Shown: piece by piece, positions 17,434 through 26,727 of the stretch
How positions within the stretch are numbered: position 1 is the stretch's first letter
Layout of the letters: every line of letters begins with the position of its first letter
Assembly (NCBI GenBank): GCA_902795135.1
Contig: CADBJW010000016.1
Span: 18,281 to 59,011, forward strand
DNA: 40,731 bases
Direction of reading: 5' to 3'
Source: an uncultured Eubacteriales bacterium
GTDB lineage: Bacteria > Bacillota > Clostridia > Peptostreptococcales > Anaerovoracaceae
The notes under the pieces: model-generated
The model's database searches: none
Seen by the model: the letters and a program-made list of their open reading frames with translations, nothing else
Told to the model about the DNA's origin: nothing
Made by a program: the position numbers and the translations under genes

Positions 17434-18422
17434 TGTTTGATCTTGTTTCTTTTATCCCGAGAGCGATCATACAGGGCATGCCGCTGTTGTTTGGCTGTAC
17501 CGGTGAAACGATTTCGGAAAAAGCAGGAAGCCTGAACCTGGGAATTCCAGGTGTCATGTACGTGGGCGCCATGTGCGGCGTAATCGGCGCGTTCTTTTAC
17601 GAACACAGCCATCAGGGAACCGATTTGAATCCGTTCCTTGCCATTATGATTCCGTTCCTTTCGTGTTTGATTGGTTCGCTGCTGATGGGATTGCTGTTTG
17701 CAGTACTGACCGTAACGCTACGGGCCAACCAAAACGTAGTCGGTCTTGCTATGACCACATTTGGCGTAGGATTCGGAAACTTCTTCGGCGGATCTCTCAT
17801 GAAGCTGACAGGAAGCTCCGTTCCATCCATTGCACTGAGTAAGACAAGCATCATCTTCAGTAAGTCCCTTCCGTTTGCCAATGATATGGGATGGTTCGGT
17901 AAGATCTTCTTATCCTACGGGTTTATGACGTATCTGGCAATCGTGATTGCCATCATCACCGCCTATATCCTGAAACGGACCAGAGTGGGACTGCATCTGA
18001 GAGCGGTCGGTGAAAATCCGGCGACTGCAGATGCGGCAGGAATCGATGTCAATAAGTACAAATACTTTGCGATTTGCATCGGCTGTATGATCGCAGGCCT
18101 TGGCGGACTCTTCTACGTGATGGACTATGCCAGCGGCGTTTGGTCCAACGATGCATTCGGAGACAGAGGATGGCTGGCGATCGCATTGGTTATCTTCACT
18201 CTGTGGAAGCCTAACATTGCGATCTTCGGGTCCATTCTGTTTGGTGGCCTTTACATTCTCCATCTGTTCATCCCGGGTGCGGGCATGGCAGTAAAAGAAC
18301 TGTATAAGATGCTTCCATACGTTGTAACGATTCTGGTACTGATCATCACCAGCATGCGCAGAAAGCGTGAGCATCAGCCGCCGGAAAGTCTGGGACTACC
18401 GTATTTCCGAGAGGACCGGTGA
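17433..18422 (+). CDS. Nucleoside ABC importer permease, second subunit
   Basis: This 329-residue permease of the same family (YufQ/NupQ-like) has about nine membrane segments. Diagnostic stretches are GCTGETISEKAGSLNLGI near the N-terminus and LHLRAVGENPATADAAGIDV in the ATPase-coupling loop. AAAGGAGG precedes the ATG, which overlaps the preceding stop. It is the last gene of the importer operon, closed by a terminator. Confidence 0.93.
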   Translation: MFDLVSFIPRAIIQGMPLLFGCTGETISEKAGSLNLGIPGVMYVGAMCGVIGAFFYEHSHQGTDLNPFLAIMIPFLSCLIGSLLMGLLFAVLTVTLRANQNVVGLAMTTFGVGFGNFFGGSLMKLTGSSVPSIALSKTSIIFSKSLPFANDMGWFGKIFLSYGFMTYLAIVIAIITAYILKRTRVGLHLRAVGENPATADAAGIDVNKYKYFAICIGCMIAGLGGLFYVMDYASGVWSNDAFGDRGWLAIALVIFTLWKPNIAIFGSILFGGLYILHLFIPGAGMAVKELYKMLPYVVTILVLIITSMRRKREHQPPESLGLPYFREDR

Positions 18423-18449
18423 CGCAAATACAATTTCGTAAATCAACAA

Positions 18450-18478
18450 GGGCGTGGCACGGATTGCCACGTCCTTTT
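18450..18478 (+). terminator. Intrinsic terminator of the nucleoside importer operon
   Basis: GGGCGTGGCA pairs with TGCCACGTCC (one G-U pair) and is followed by TTTT. Confidence 0.87.
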
Positions 18479-18505
18479 GTGTCCATTTTTTTAGCCTTTG
18501 TTTTA

Positions 18506-18514
18506 TGATACAAT
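18506..18514 (+). promoter_or_regulatory. Extended -10 promoter of addB, giving a leaderless mRNA
   Basis: TGATACAAT is an extended -10 (TGn plus TACAAT). It ends seven bases before the addB ATG, which places transcription start at or within a few bases of the start codon. Only a T run stands where a -35 would be. Confidence 0.55.
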
Positions 18515-18520
18515 GTAGCC

Positions 18521-21500
18521 ATGTTAAGGATTTATTACGGCAACGAAGCCACAAACAAAGAAACATTCATTTTGAATCATATCGACCCAAGAAAAAAAAC
18601 CATCCTGATCGTTCCGGATCAGTATTCTCTGCAGATGGAGCGCGACGCACTGGCCCATTTCAGGGATACAGGCCCGGCATTGATCAATTTTATGGTGACG
18701 GACTTTTCCAGCTTGGGATATAAAGTCGTGCAGGCATCCAGGAGCAAAAATCCGGAGCTCATCGATAAGTATGGACGGCATATGCTGCTTGCCCTGATCA
18801 TCGACAAGGTCTCCGAGGAGCTGAGTGTTTACCGCAAGATGAATGGGCGAAACTCTTTCATCAGCCTGATGAACAGCCTGATTTCTGAGATGAAACGGTA
18901 CGGAACAACGCCGGAAGATCTGGCGGAGGTGACGGAGGCAGGAGAGGGCGTAGCCAACTCCTACCTGGAATTTAAGCTTCAGGACATCGAGAAAATCTAC
19001 CAGGAATACGAAGCAGCCGTGGAAGATAAATTCCTGGATTCGGAGGACTACATCCGGTTTTATGGGGAGTTGATTCTCGATGCAGAGCTCGTTTCCGGAG
19101 CGGACATTTGGGTGTACGGTTTTGATACCTTTACTCCACTAAACCTTTTGATCATGCAAAGGCTTCTGCAAGTCTCCGATGATTTGAACGTGGTCATGAC
19201 CTGCGAATACGACGGAGATGGCATGCCACAGCCTCCGATGGACGCAAGGCGACTGACCATCGGCGAAGGCGAAGGGCTTTTTGATTTGTCAAAATACGTG
19301 ATCAAGCAGCTTTCGGACATGGCGGATGAAATCGGAGAAGCGGTATCGATCAGTCCGGTAACCGAAATCAGAACCAGTGCCTTTGCGAAACAAGTCGCGT
19401 TGGCAGAAACATCCAACATATACGCGGAAGCAGAGAAAGCAGCTTCGTACATCCTGACACTGGTACGGGATGAAGGCTATCAATTTGGCGATATTGCGCT
19501 GATTTGTAATGATATAGAGGTTCGGGGCAAGATTTTAGAGCGGACCTTCCATCGATGGGGGATTCCGTGTTTCGCGGACCAGAAGCGACGGGTATTGCAT
19601 CAGCCGGTCGTGAAATTTTTGCTGTCTTTGATGGATGTCATGGTCAAAGGCTTCGTCAACGAATATATCATGAGTATGATCAAGACCGGTCTTCTCGGAT
19701 GGAACGGCGAAGACGAGGAGCTTTTGCAGAATTATGTGACGGAATTCAAAATCCGTGGGGGTAAATGGAAAACCGAATTCACACGGACCGGAGGTAAGTA
19801 CAGCGAAGAGCAGATGCAAAGGCTCAATGAAATGCGCGGAGAGATCGTAGACATTGTGCAGACGTCCAGAGACGAAACCGGCCGGAGAAACACGGCAGAA
19901 GAAAAAGTCTGCGGCATTTACGAATATCTGGAGAGCCGCTTTAAGATACGCGACCGAATTGCAGAACTCATGGAACAGCAGCAGGATCTGGGGCTCCTTA
20001 CCAGCGCGGCAGAAACCGCCCAAAGCTGGAATCTAATCTGCAGTCTCTTTACCCAGATCGTACGGGTCATCGGAAACAGGAAAATCAGCAATGAGGGGCT
20101 GCGCAATCTGATCAGTGCAGGTCTGGAGGAAGCGGAAATCGGATTGGTGCCGCAAAGTTCGGACTGCGTTTTGATCGGAACCATGCAGAGAACCAGAATG
20201 AGCCGCATTAAAGTGCTGATGGTGATTGGCGCCAATGAAGGCGTGCTCCCAATGAAATCCAGCGAGTCCGGTTTGCTTACGGATAAAGAACTGGGAATCC
20301 TGGAAAACCTGAAGGTCAATATCTCCAAGCGGGAAGAAATTTCCCGGCAGGAAGAGCAGCTGGCCATTTACAGGAATCTTTCTCTGCCGACAGACATACT
20401 TTACGTTTCTTACAGCCTTTCGGATGCAGATGGCAGAAGTTCGGCGCCATCGTTTTTGTTCAACGATTTGAAGAACCTGTTCCACATTAAACCTGCAGGA
20501 GACCTTGGCAGCGAGAACGAAATGGAACTGATCTCTTCAAAGAAGGGCACCCTCCCGTATATGGCAGGCGCCATGCGGGATTATGCAGAAAGCAGTAAAA
20601 TCAGCGACGAATGGATTCAGGCCATGAGGTGGTATGGAGAGCATGACCGACGGGATTTTGACCTTGTGGCTGGAGGACTGCTGTTCAGCAACCGGCTGGA
20701 GTCCATTGGACAGGATCTGGCTGATGCGCTGTATTGCGGTGATTCCGACAAAATGTTCGTGAGTGCGTCGCGTTTGGAACGATATAGCGAATGTCCATTT
20801 AAGCATTTTATCGATCAGGGCCTGCGGGCAGATGAGCAGAGGATCTTTGAAATCGGCGGTCGTGAAATCGGAGACATCTACCATGACTGTCTGATGAAAT
20901 TGTCCCAGGAGTTGACGCCGCAGGGAGGCACTGCCGTAACGGCCGATGAATCTCCATGGATGTGTATCACCCGGCAGGACTGTGATGAGCTGGTTCGGAA
21001 AATCATTCTGGAGGAAGCGGACCATTATCGCGAAGGCATCTTTGCGTCCGACTCCGAAGGGTGCTTCCGGAGAGACTGGATCATCAGCATTTGCAGCGAT
21101 GTCGCCTGGGCTCTTGTGCGACAGGTGCGAGGCAGCAAAATCAGAGCAATGCGCTTTGAAGAACCCTTTGGATATTCCGGTAGCATGCTCCCACCAATTC
21201 GGGTGCAGCTATCAAGCGGTAAAGAAGCCGTGCTCCGCGGGAAGATTGACCGGCTGGATGTTTTGGACACCCCGGACAATTATGCGGTGGGAATCGTAGA
21301 TTACAAAAGCGGCAATAACAAAATCGATACAGACAAAATACGAAGCGGATACAAACTGCAGCTCATGGTTTACATGAACGCCGCGAGACAGCGAAAAAAA
21401 GGTGTGCCGCAGCCGGAACCGGCAGGCGTGTTCTATTTCAAAATCAAAGACCGGATGATTGACGTTGTACGAAACAGCGAGACGGAGAAAGAAAAGCTGG

Positions 21501-21904
21501 ATGGAAAACTCAAAACTGCGTTCACCATGGAAGGCATCACTTTGCGCGATGAGAATCTCTACGATGCTTTTGATACAGAATTCTACGAGGAAGCCCAGAA
21601 CATTGCATCCTGTGAATCCAATACCATCCCGGTCAAATTCGTAAAATCCAAGAAAGAGTACGCCGCTAAGGGCGGGAGCGAGCTCTTGAGCGAAGGGGAT
21701 TTCGAAGAACTGTGTGATGAAGCGGGCAAACAGGTGGAGCGCATTTGCCAGGAAATCTATTCCGGAAACATTGCCATCGCACCAAAGAGGGAAAAAGACA
21801 AAGGCAGCGACAACAAGCGCATCACAGCGTGCAGGTATTGTGGATACAAAAGCATCTGCATGTTTGACACCAGTTTTGACGGTTGCAGGTATACGGAAGT
21901 ATAG
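18521..21904 (+). CDS. addB: ATP-dependent helicase/nuclease subunit B (AddB)
   Basis: This 1127-residue AddB is the partner of AddA in the double-strand-break end-resection enzyme. The C-terminal nuclease domain shows LRGKIDRLDVLD and the catalytic GIVDYKSG. The iron-sulfur cluster cysteines are one in SECPFKHF (~765) and three in CRYCGYKSIC near the end. The helicase-like N-terminal half is inactive-looking: the usual GRxGSGKT Walker A at the very N-terminus reads GNEATNKET. The ATG has no Shine-Dalgarno sequence and no in-frame alternative upstream, because a TGA lies five codons before it. addA normally follows addB but is not present downstream here. Confidence 0.93.
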   Translation: MLRIYYGNEATNKETFILNHIDPRKKTILIVPDQYSLQMERDALAHFRDTGPALINFMVTDFSSLGYKVVQASRSKNPELIDKYGRHMLLALIIDKVSEELSVYRKMNGRNSFISLMNSLISEMKRYGTTPEDLAEVTEAGEGVANSYLEFKLQDIEKIYQEYEAAVEDKFLDSEDYIRFYGELILDAELVSGADIWVYGFDTFTPLNLLIMQRLLQVSDDLNVVMTCEYDGDGMPQPPMDARRLTIGEGEGLFDLSKYVIKQLSDMADEIGEAVSISPVTEIRTSAFAKQVALAETSNIYAEAEKAASYILTLVRDEGYQFGDIALICNDIEVRGKILERTFHRWGIPCFADQKRRVLHQPVVKFLLSLMDVMVKGFVNEYIMSMIKTGLLGWNGEDEELLQNYVTEFKIRGGKWKTEFTRTGGKYSEEQMQRLNEMRGEIVDIVQTSRDETGRRNTAEEKVCGIYEYLESRFKIRDRIAELMEQQQDLGLLTSAAETAQSWNLICSLFTQIVRVIGNRKISNEGLRNLISAGLEEAEIGLVPQSSDCVLIGTMQRTRMSRIKVLMVIGANEGVLPMKSSESGLLTDKELGILENLKVNISKREEISRQEEQLAIYRNLSLPTDILYVSYSLSDADGRSSAPSFLFNDLKNLFHIKPAGDLGSENEMELISSKKGTLPYMAGAMRDYAESSKISDEWIQAMRWYGEHDRRDFDLVAGGLLFSNRLESIGQDLADALYCGDSDKMFVSASRLERYSECPFKHFIDQGLRADEQRIFEIGGREIGDIYHDCLMKLSQELTPQGGTAVTADESPWMCITRQDCDELVRKIILEEADHYREGIFASDSEGCFRRDWIISICSDVAWALVRQVRGSKIRAMRFEEPFGYSGSMLPPIRVQLSSGKEAVLRGKIDRLDVLDTPDNYAVGIVDYKSGNNKIDTDKIRSGYKLQLMVYMNAARQRKKGVPQPEPAGVFYFKIKDRMIDVVRNSETEKEKLDGKLKTAFTMEGITLRDENLYDAFDTEFYEEAQNIASCESNTIPVKFVKSKKEYAAKGGSELLSEGDFEELCDEAGKQVERICQEIYSGNIAIAPKREKDKGSDNKRITACRYCGYKSICMFDTSFDGCRYTEV

Positions 21905-21934
21905 ATGAAAAAACTGCGACTTTACTGAAATGAA

Positions 21935-21963
21935 TTGTTAATACAGTAGAACGTTGGTATAAT
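21935..21963 (+). promoter_or_regulatory. Sigma-A promoter of the repeat lipoprotein gene
   Basis: TTGTTA and a perfect TATAAT are spaced by 17 bases, 36 bases before the start codon. Confidence 0.8.
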
Positions 21964-21998
21964 TGTGAATAATAGAAAGAGTAAAAAAGGAGGCCATC

Positions 21999-23513
21999 AT
22001 GAAATTATTAACGAAATTACTTGTGTTAAGTGCTTTTGTTTTAGCAATGATGATACCGCTTGCCGGATGCTCCTCCGATAGTGGAACCATCGAGGGAACT
22101 CTTGTCGGTGCTACCAATGAAACCATTGTTGTAGATACCGGCTCGGGTGTGGAGGAATTCACAACCATAGAGGAAACCGTTTACAACCTTGGGGACGAGA
22201 CAGAAATCACTGCCGGGGATAAGCTTAGCGTAGATTACCATAAAGATGGAGATTCTATGGTAGCGGACACAGTCACTGTTTTAGAAGCTGTGAAGCACGA
22301 ATTGACCATGGAAGGTGAATTGAGCGATCTGGAGGATGACACGTTTGTTGTTTCTTCGGATGGACTCAGTGCAGTATTTACCTACGACAGTGAAACACAG
22401 GTCACTGGTGAACTGAATGAAGGGGATGAAGTGAAGGTTACCTACGAGGGAGACCTGAGTGAAGATCCTCATGCAATTGCCGTCGAAGTACTCAAAGAGG
22501 AAGAGGATGATCCACACTATGAGGCCCATGGAAACGTTGCGGACGTATCCGACACTTCCGTACTTTTGAGCATCGATTCCGCAGATGCATACCGCTTCGT
22601 AATCAATGGGGATACAGAAATCAATTCTCCGGATAACAAGATTGAAGTCGGTGACAGAGCGGAAATCACATTTACCGGCGATATCGATCAGGATCCTGTT
22701 GCGACAAAAATCATCGTTCACCACCAGGCAAAGAAGGACCAGAGTGTCATCAATGGAACCCTTAACAAGGCAGAAGGGACGTTCATGGAGCTCAATACAG
22801 GCAAGAATACCTATAAGATTCTGGTGGATGACAAGACGAAGTTTACCGGACACAAATACAAAGCCGGCGTTAAGGCAACGGTAGCTTATACCGGTAAGCT
22901 CGGCGAGGATCCTTTGGCGGTCAAGGTCTATTGCGATAAGGAAAAGGCAAAGCCAACAGAGCCGACAACGCCATCCACAGCAACCCCTACGGAGCCTACA
23001 ACAAGTTCTAAAGAGACATCAACCAAAGCCACAGAAACAACCGCAACCCAAACGGAAACAAAAACCACCGAATCTCCAACACCGACCCCTGTAATTATTA
23101 CAGCACAAGGCACTCTGGAAACTTGGGATGGTGAGAAGTTTACTTGTTCCGTTACGATCGAAGGAGAAGAAGAACCGATTGAGTTAACAACAGAAAATGC
23201 AACCATTGCATGCGGCTACTTCCCACAGGTTGGCGATGTGGTTCAGGTTATGTACGATAAGGACAAGATGGAGTTGGTGGATCTGCAGCTGATCAGCAGA
23301 CCAGACCCGGATCCGGAGACACCTCCAAATAGAAATGAAGGTGGCGGCGGCGGTGACTCTACGCCGGTAACAGAAGCAACGACGCAGTCGACAACGCAGG
23401 AAACCACGACCGAGGCAACGACAACAAAAGAAACGACAACCGCCCCGACTACTACTGAGGCAACTACAACCACGCAGGCAGCCGAGGATAATGACAGCGA
23501 AGGTGAGGATTAG
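21999..23513 (+). CDS. Surface lipoprotein with five DUF5666-like repeats and Thr/Pro-rich linkers
   Basis: This 504-residue protein starts with a signal peptide and lipobox LAGC (Cys24). Five beta-rich repeats of ~65 residues follow: about 30-96, 101-165, 172-240, 246-308 and 368-437. Each opens with a GTL/GEL-type strand and ends in a (G)D(L/I)xxDPxAxxVxV-type strand, e.g. GDLSEDPHAIAVEVL, GDIDQDPVATKIIV and GKLGEDPLAVKVYC. The layout resembles DUF5666 OB-like repeats. A Thr/Pro/Ser/Glu linker separates repeats 4 and 5, and an acidic Thr-rich tail ends the protein without an LPXTG motif. The composition fits an extended, possibly glycosylated surface protein. Function unknown. AAAGGAGG precedes the ATG. 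Confidence 0.75.
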   Translation: MKLLTKLLVLSAFVLAMMIPLAGCSSDSGTIEGTLVGATNETIVVDTGSGVEEFTTIEETVYNLGDETEITAGDKLSVDYHKDGDSMVADTVTVLEAVKHELTMEGELSDLEDDTFVVSSDGLSAVFTYDSETQVTGELNEGDEVKVTYEGDLSEDPHAIAVEVLKEEEDDPHYEAHGNVADVSDTSVLLSIDSADAYRFVINGDTEINSPDNKIEVGDRAEITFTGDIDQDPVATKIIVHHQAKKDQSVINGTLNKAEGTFMELNTGKNTYKILVDDKTKFTGHKYKAGVKATVAYTGKLGEDPLAVKVYCDKEKAKPTEPTTPSTATPTEPTTSSKETSTKATETTATQTETKTTESPTPTPVIITAQGTLETWDGEKFTCSVTIEGEEEPIELTTENATIACGYFPQVGDVVQVMYDKDKMELVDLQLISRPDPDPETPPNRNEGGGGGDSTPVTEATTQSTTQETTTEATTTKETTTAPTTTEATTTTQAAEDNDSEGED

Positions 23514-23587
23514 TTGTGTAATAGATTTGCGGATTGAGGTTGAATCAATCAAAGAAGGGAGGCTGGAATGAAGAGGAGAATCGCTAT

Positions 23588-24199
23588 ATGCATGCTGCCG
23601 TTATTGCAGTAGCATTCATACCTGCAACTGCGTTTGCAGGATCAAAATTAGGGAAAGTGACTACCTATGATCAGGTAATCAAGTCAGGGAAAACTGTTTA
23701 CTGCGCAGCCCAATCAGGGATCTACAAAGTAACAGTGAAAAAGGGAAAAGCCAAAAAAGTTAAAACTCTCAGAGCCTATCCATACGGCTGCGACGTTGCT
23801 AAGATGAAGAAAAAGGGTAAATACCTCTACTTCAACGAAAGCGACAGCGGATCCGAGTGGACGCTCAAACGCATGAAAACCAATGGCAAGAAGCTAAAGA
23901 CCTATGCCTATTCCACAGATGGACAAATCGCCTACATCATTAAAGGCAAGAAAATCTACTTTGAATTGATGGAGGGCTATTTCTCCGGAGACGACTGGGA
24001 TGATAGGATGGTTGTGTATTCGATGAAGCTGACAGGCAAGACGAAAAAGCAAGTCAATAAGACCTTCCAAGCAAACACGAAACAGTCAAATGCCAAAGGT
24101 TACAAAATCATTGAAGTCACGAGCGGGAATGTTGTAAAATGTTACCTGAAGACTCCAAAATCAACGAAGTTACTCGGCACGTGTAAGTTATCGGAATAA
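23588..24199 (+). CDS. Exported protein of unknown function; signal peptide appears split by a frameshift
   Basis: The mature part (from GSKLGKVTTYDQ) is ~187 residues, Lys-rich, with repeated short strands and the words KGKYLYF, TNGKKLKTYAYS and IIKGKKIYFEL. These recall beta-propeller-like DUF5050-type surface proteins. The best ribosome site (GGGAGG) points to an ATG at 23568, but that frame reads MKRRIAICMLPLLQ and stops at 23610. The main frame supplies the rest of a signal peptide (AVIAVAFIPATAFA) from -1 relative to it. Alternatively translation begins at the ATG at 23588, nine bases after GAGGAG, giving a signal peptide with few positive charges. No function can be assigned. Confidence 0.55.
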   Translation: MHAAVIAVAFIPATAFAGSKLGKVTTYDQVIKSGKTVYCAAQSGIYKVTVKKGKAKKVKTLRAYPYGCDVAKMKKKGKYLYFNESDSGSEWTLKRMKTNGKKLKTYAYSTDGQIAYIIKGKKIYFELMEGYFSGDDWDDRMVVYSMKLTGKTKKQVNKTFQANTKQSNAKGYKIIEVTSGNVVKCYLKTPKSTKLLGTCKLSE

Positions 24200-24231
24200 G
24201 TTTGGCAGAAACATTTTGATGGAATAGAAGA

Positions 24232-25413
24232 TTGAACTTAGAAGATAATAAACGTAAATCAATGTTTCAAGGTGACAGAGATTACTCTGTCGACATAATC
24301 AGATGCATTTCCTGCATGATGGTGATTGCGACCCACATGTTCTGGTTTCTGGAACCGGACCAGGGGTATACGGCAATGGCTGAAGGATCAACAGCCCACT
24401 ACCTGACACTATTGTGCAGGAGTTCTTTTACTGCTGGAACGATTATTTTCGTAATGATCAGCGGCATCTTTTTCCTTGCACCGGAACGGCATGTTACCGC
24501 GCGTAAAGTATGGGGCAAAAATGTCCTGAAGATGGCGTGTGCCTACGTTCTGTGGAAGATTCTTTTTGCGTGGAATGAATTGTCCCTTCAATCGACAGAT
24601 GCGTTCGGTGTTCAGGATGTACTGTATGAAGCGGTTCATGGGGATGACCAGCACCTCTGGTATATTCCAATGATCATCGGGGTCTATGCCATGGTGCCGC
24701 TGCTGAGAGTCTTTACAGAACATGCAAAAGCTTTTCACTTTAAGTACTTGTTTATTGCGCTGCTCATAGCTGCTATGCTGAACATGCTGTATCTTTGGGA
24801 CCAACTGTTCCCAGGCAAAGGCGCTGAGGAAATCAATTTGATTCTGACCAAGACGCCTATGGATCTGTTTTCCCAGTATGTGATTCTTAGCGTGATCGGA
24901 TATTGGCTCTATACGTACCGAATGCCACGCAAATTTCGCATTGCGCTGTACATATTCGGGATTCTGGGAATATTAAGTTTGTTCCTGATCAGTGTCCACA
25001 GGTTTGATTTGCAGGGGAATTTTGAATCCATCGAAATTACGCGAAAGTTTCTGGCGGGTAATATTCTAAAGTGCATTGCATTGTTCGTATTCCTATCAAC
25101 GGCGCTGGAGAAGATGCGTCTGCGACGGATCTGGGAAATCATTCTGTCGAAAATGTCCAACGCAACCCTGTTCATCTATCTGTTCCACTGGATGTTTATT
25201 GAACGGTTGCTTGAGACGGGATGGCTGCTTACTGGATTTTGGGAAGACCACTTGATTCTGGTTGGGTTTATTTATGTGTTTGTCACTTACTTCGCAGGAT
25301 TCCTGTTCTCACTGATTTTCCTGCAGAGCATTCCTTGGATCCGAATCCGCAACAAGATATTTGACGCAATAGCGCCAAACAGAAGGTTTTATGTAACGAA
25401 GAAAAAAGGTTAA
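24232..25413 (+). CDS. Acyltransferase 3 family membrane protein
   Basis: This ~393-residue membrane protein has about ten membrane segments. The N-terminal YSVDIIRCISCMMVIATHM pattern is typical of the acyltransferase-3 (OafA/WecH) family, with the conserved His in the first membrane segment, and a later LWYIPMIIGVYAMVPLLR segment. Family members move acetyl or other acyl groups onto cell-surface sugars, peptidoglycan or lipids. The start is uncertain: TTG at 24232 after GGAATAGAAG, or ATG at 24262 without a ribosome site. It follows two exported surface proteins, so a cell-envelope role is plausible. The C-terminus is basic (KKKG). Confidence 0.85.
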   Translation: MNLEDNKRKSMFQGDRDYSVDIIRCISCMMVIATHMFWFLEPDQGYTAMAEGSTAHYLTLLCRSSFTAGTIIFVMISGIFFLAPERHVTARKVWGKNVLKMACAYVLWKILFAWNELSLQSTDAFGVQDVLYEAVHGDDQHLWYIPMIIGVYAMVPLLRVFTEHAKAFHFKYLFIALLIAAMLNMLYLWDQLFPGKGAEEINLILTKTPMDLFSQYVILSVIGYWLYTYRMPRKFRIALYIFGILGILSLFLISVHRFDLQGNFESIEITRKFLAGNILKCIALFVFLSTALEKMRLRRIWEIILSKMSNATLFIYLFHWMFIERLLETGWLLTGFWEDHLILVGFIYVFVTYFAGFLFSLIFLQSIPWIRIRNKIFDAIAPNRRFYVTKKKG

Positions 25414-25517
25414 CAAATCAACCATTTCCAGGCGGTTAAAAGAATATGGTGTAAAAATCAAATGACAACGTGAGGAAGTAACACATGGCTCGTGGGAGAA
25501 ATCCTGCGGGCCTGCTT

Positions 25518-26726
25518 TTATAGTCCAATCAGTGTCCCGGCAAAGATGCCGTAGTAATTGCCGAGCACGTACCCCAGGGTTCCGACTAGGATAGAAGGAA
25601 CGATGAGTGTGTTCCAACCCTTGGCAATGGCCATGGCAGCGGCAGTCGTCGGACCGCCGATGTTGGCATTGGATGAAATGATGATTTCCTCCAGGCTAAA
25701 CCGGAACAGCTTGCCAAAGACAAAGGAAAACAGCATGTTCACGAATACGATGATGGCACAGAACAGGAGCAGGAGCGGTGCTTTTGTAACGATCATGTAG
25801 ATCGATGCAGGCACCCCGATTACGGCGAAGAAAATGTGAATCAGATAAGTTCCGATTTCCTGTGCGCCCGGAATGTTTCCGACCTGTCTCGGGAAGAGGG
25901 TTGCCACCAGCATGGTCAGTGTTGTAATGATCAGGTACTGGTTGCCAAGCAGTCCGTTGATCAGGGAAAGTCCGAAATTGGTTGTCGGAATCACTTCGCC
26001 CAAAACCCCTGAAATCTTCACGGAAATTGCAACGATGACAAGGGATAAAGCGATGCAGATCGCGATGTCCTTGAGAGAAATCTGCTTTGGTTCCCAGAAG
26101 GTAGCAGCGCCGCCGATTTCCCCATCTGCAGTCTTGTGCTGATGCTCATCAATCAAAGGATGCTTGTAGTTCTTCAGGAAAAACTTCGAACCTGCTGCGG
26201 CAATCAGCGCGAAGAAATAAAGCGCCATGAGCAGATTGTCGGCGACAACAGAGGAAGAAACCAGTTCACCGCCTACATTGTATGCGTCCGACATGGCAAC
26301 CAGATTGACGCTTCCACCTGTATAAGTACCGATCATCATTGGCAGCACTTGGCCAAGGTCTGTCAGTGCTCCCTTGAGCAGGCTGTAAGCCAGGAAGCCC
26401 CCGGCCACTGTCCCGATGCCGCTGATCAGGTAAATAATGAGAAGCCGTCCGCTTTCTTTGCCGATCCGCTTGATGTCTGCATTGAACAGGAGCATCGGAA
26501 TCGCCAGCGGAATGATGTAACTCCATACGAAATCATAGGCGGGAGCATCCAAAGGAATGATCCCGACATTGGACAAAATCATGGCGCCGATGAGAGCCAT
26601 AACGCATCCGGTGAGTTTGGAACCGATTTTTGTCTTCTGTTCTAAATATACGGCAAGAGTTGCAATCGCTGCAATGATCGCAAACAATGCCCACGTGTTA
26701 TCTGCGCTGATTAGTGAATGATTCAT
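25518..26726 (-). CDS. DUF819 family integral membrane protein
   Basis: This 402-residue protein has about ten to eleven membrane segments and matches the DUF819 (YjcL) family: GCVMALIGAMILSNVGI near 40, PMMIGTYTGGSVNLVAMSDA near 130, NANIGGPTTAAAMAIAKGW near 355. The repeated inverted halves with Gly-rich turns suggest a secondary transporter, but no substrate is established. Its ATG lies one base after the hemB stop, so it is the last gene of the tetrapyrrole operon and may move an intermediate or precursor. No clear terminator was found between it and the converging acyltransferase gene (25414-25517). Confidence 0.87.
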   Translation of the reverse strand: MNHSLISADNTWALFAIIAAIATLAVYLEQKTKIGSKLTGCVMALIGAMILSNVGIIPLDAPAYDFVWSYIIPLAIPMLLFNADIKRIGKESGRLLIIYLISGIGTVAGGFLAYSLLKGALTDLGQVLPMMIGTYTGGSVNLVAMSDAYNVGGELVSSSVVADNLLMALYFFALIAAAGSKFFLKNYKHPLIDEHQHKTADGEIGGAATFWEPKQISLKDIAICIALSLVIVAISVKISGVLGEVIPTTNFGLSLINGLLGNQYLIITTLTMLVATLFPRQVGNIPGAQEIGTYLIHIFFAVIGVPASIYMIVTKAPLLLLFCAIIVFVNMLFSFVFGKLFRFSLEEIIISSNANIGGPTTAAAMAIAKGWNTLIVPSILVGTLGYVLGNYYGIFAGTLIGL

Positions 26727-26727
26727 A

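Noticed and set aside
18455-18470. TGGCACGGATTGCC, resembling a sigma-54 promoter
   Set aside because: The GG and GC elements are eight bases apart instead of ten, and the sequence is the stem of the importer terminator.
22970-23490. Short ACA/ACG-rich repeats that might suggest a CRISPR array or microsatellite
   Set aside because: They encode the Thr/Pro/Ser linkers of the lipoprotein in frame; there are no equal-length repeats with unique spacers.
25414-25517. Possible terminator between the acyltransferase and DUF819 genes
   Set aside because: Short complementary stretches exist but none forms a stable stem followed by a T tract on either strand.
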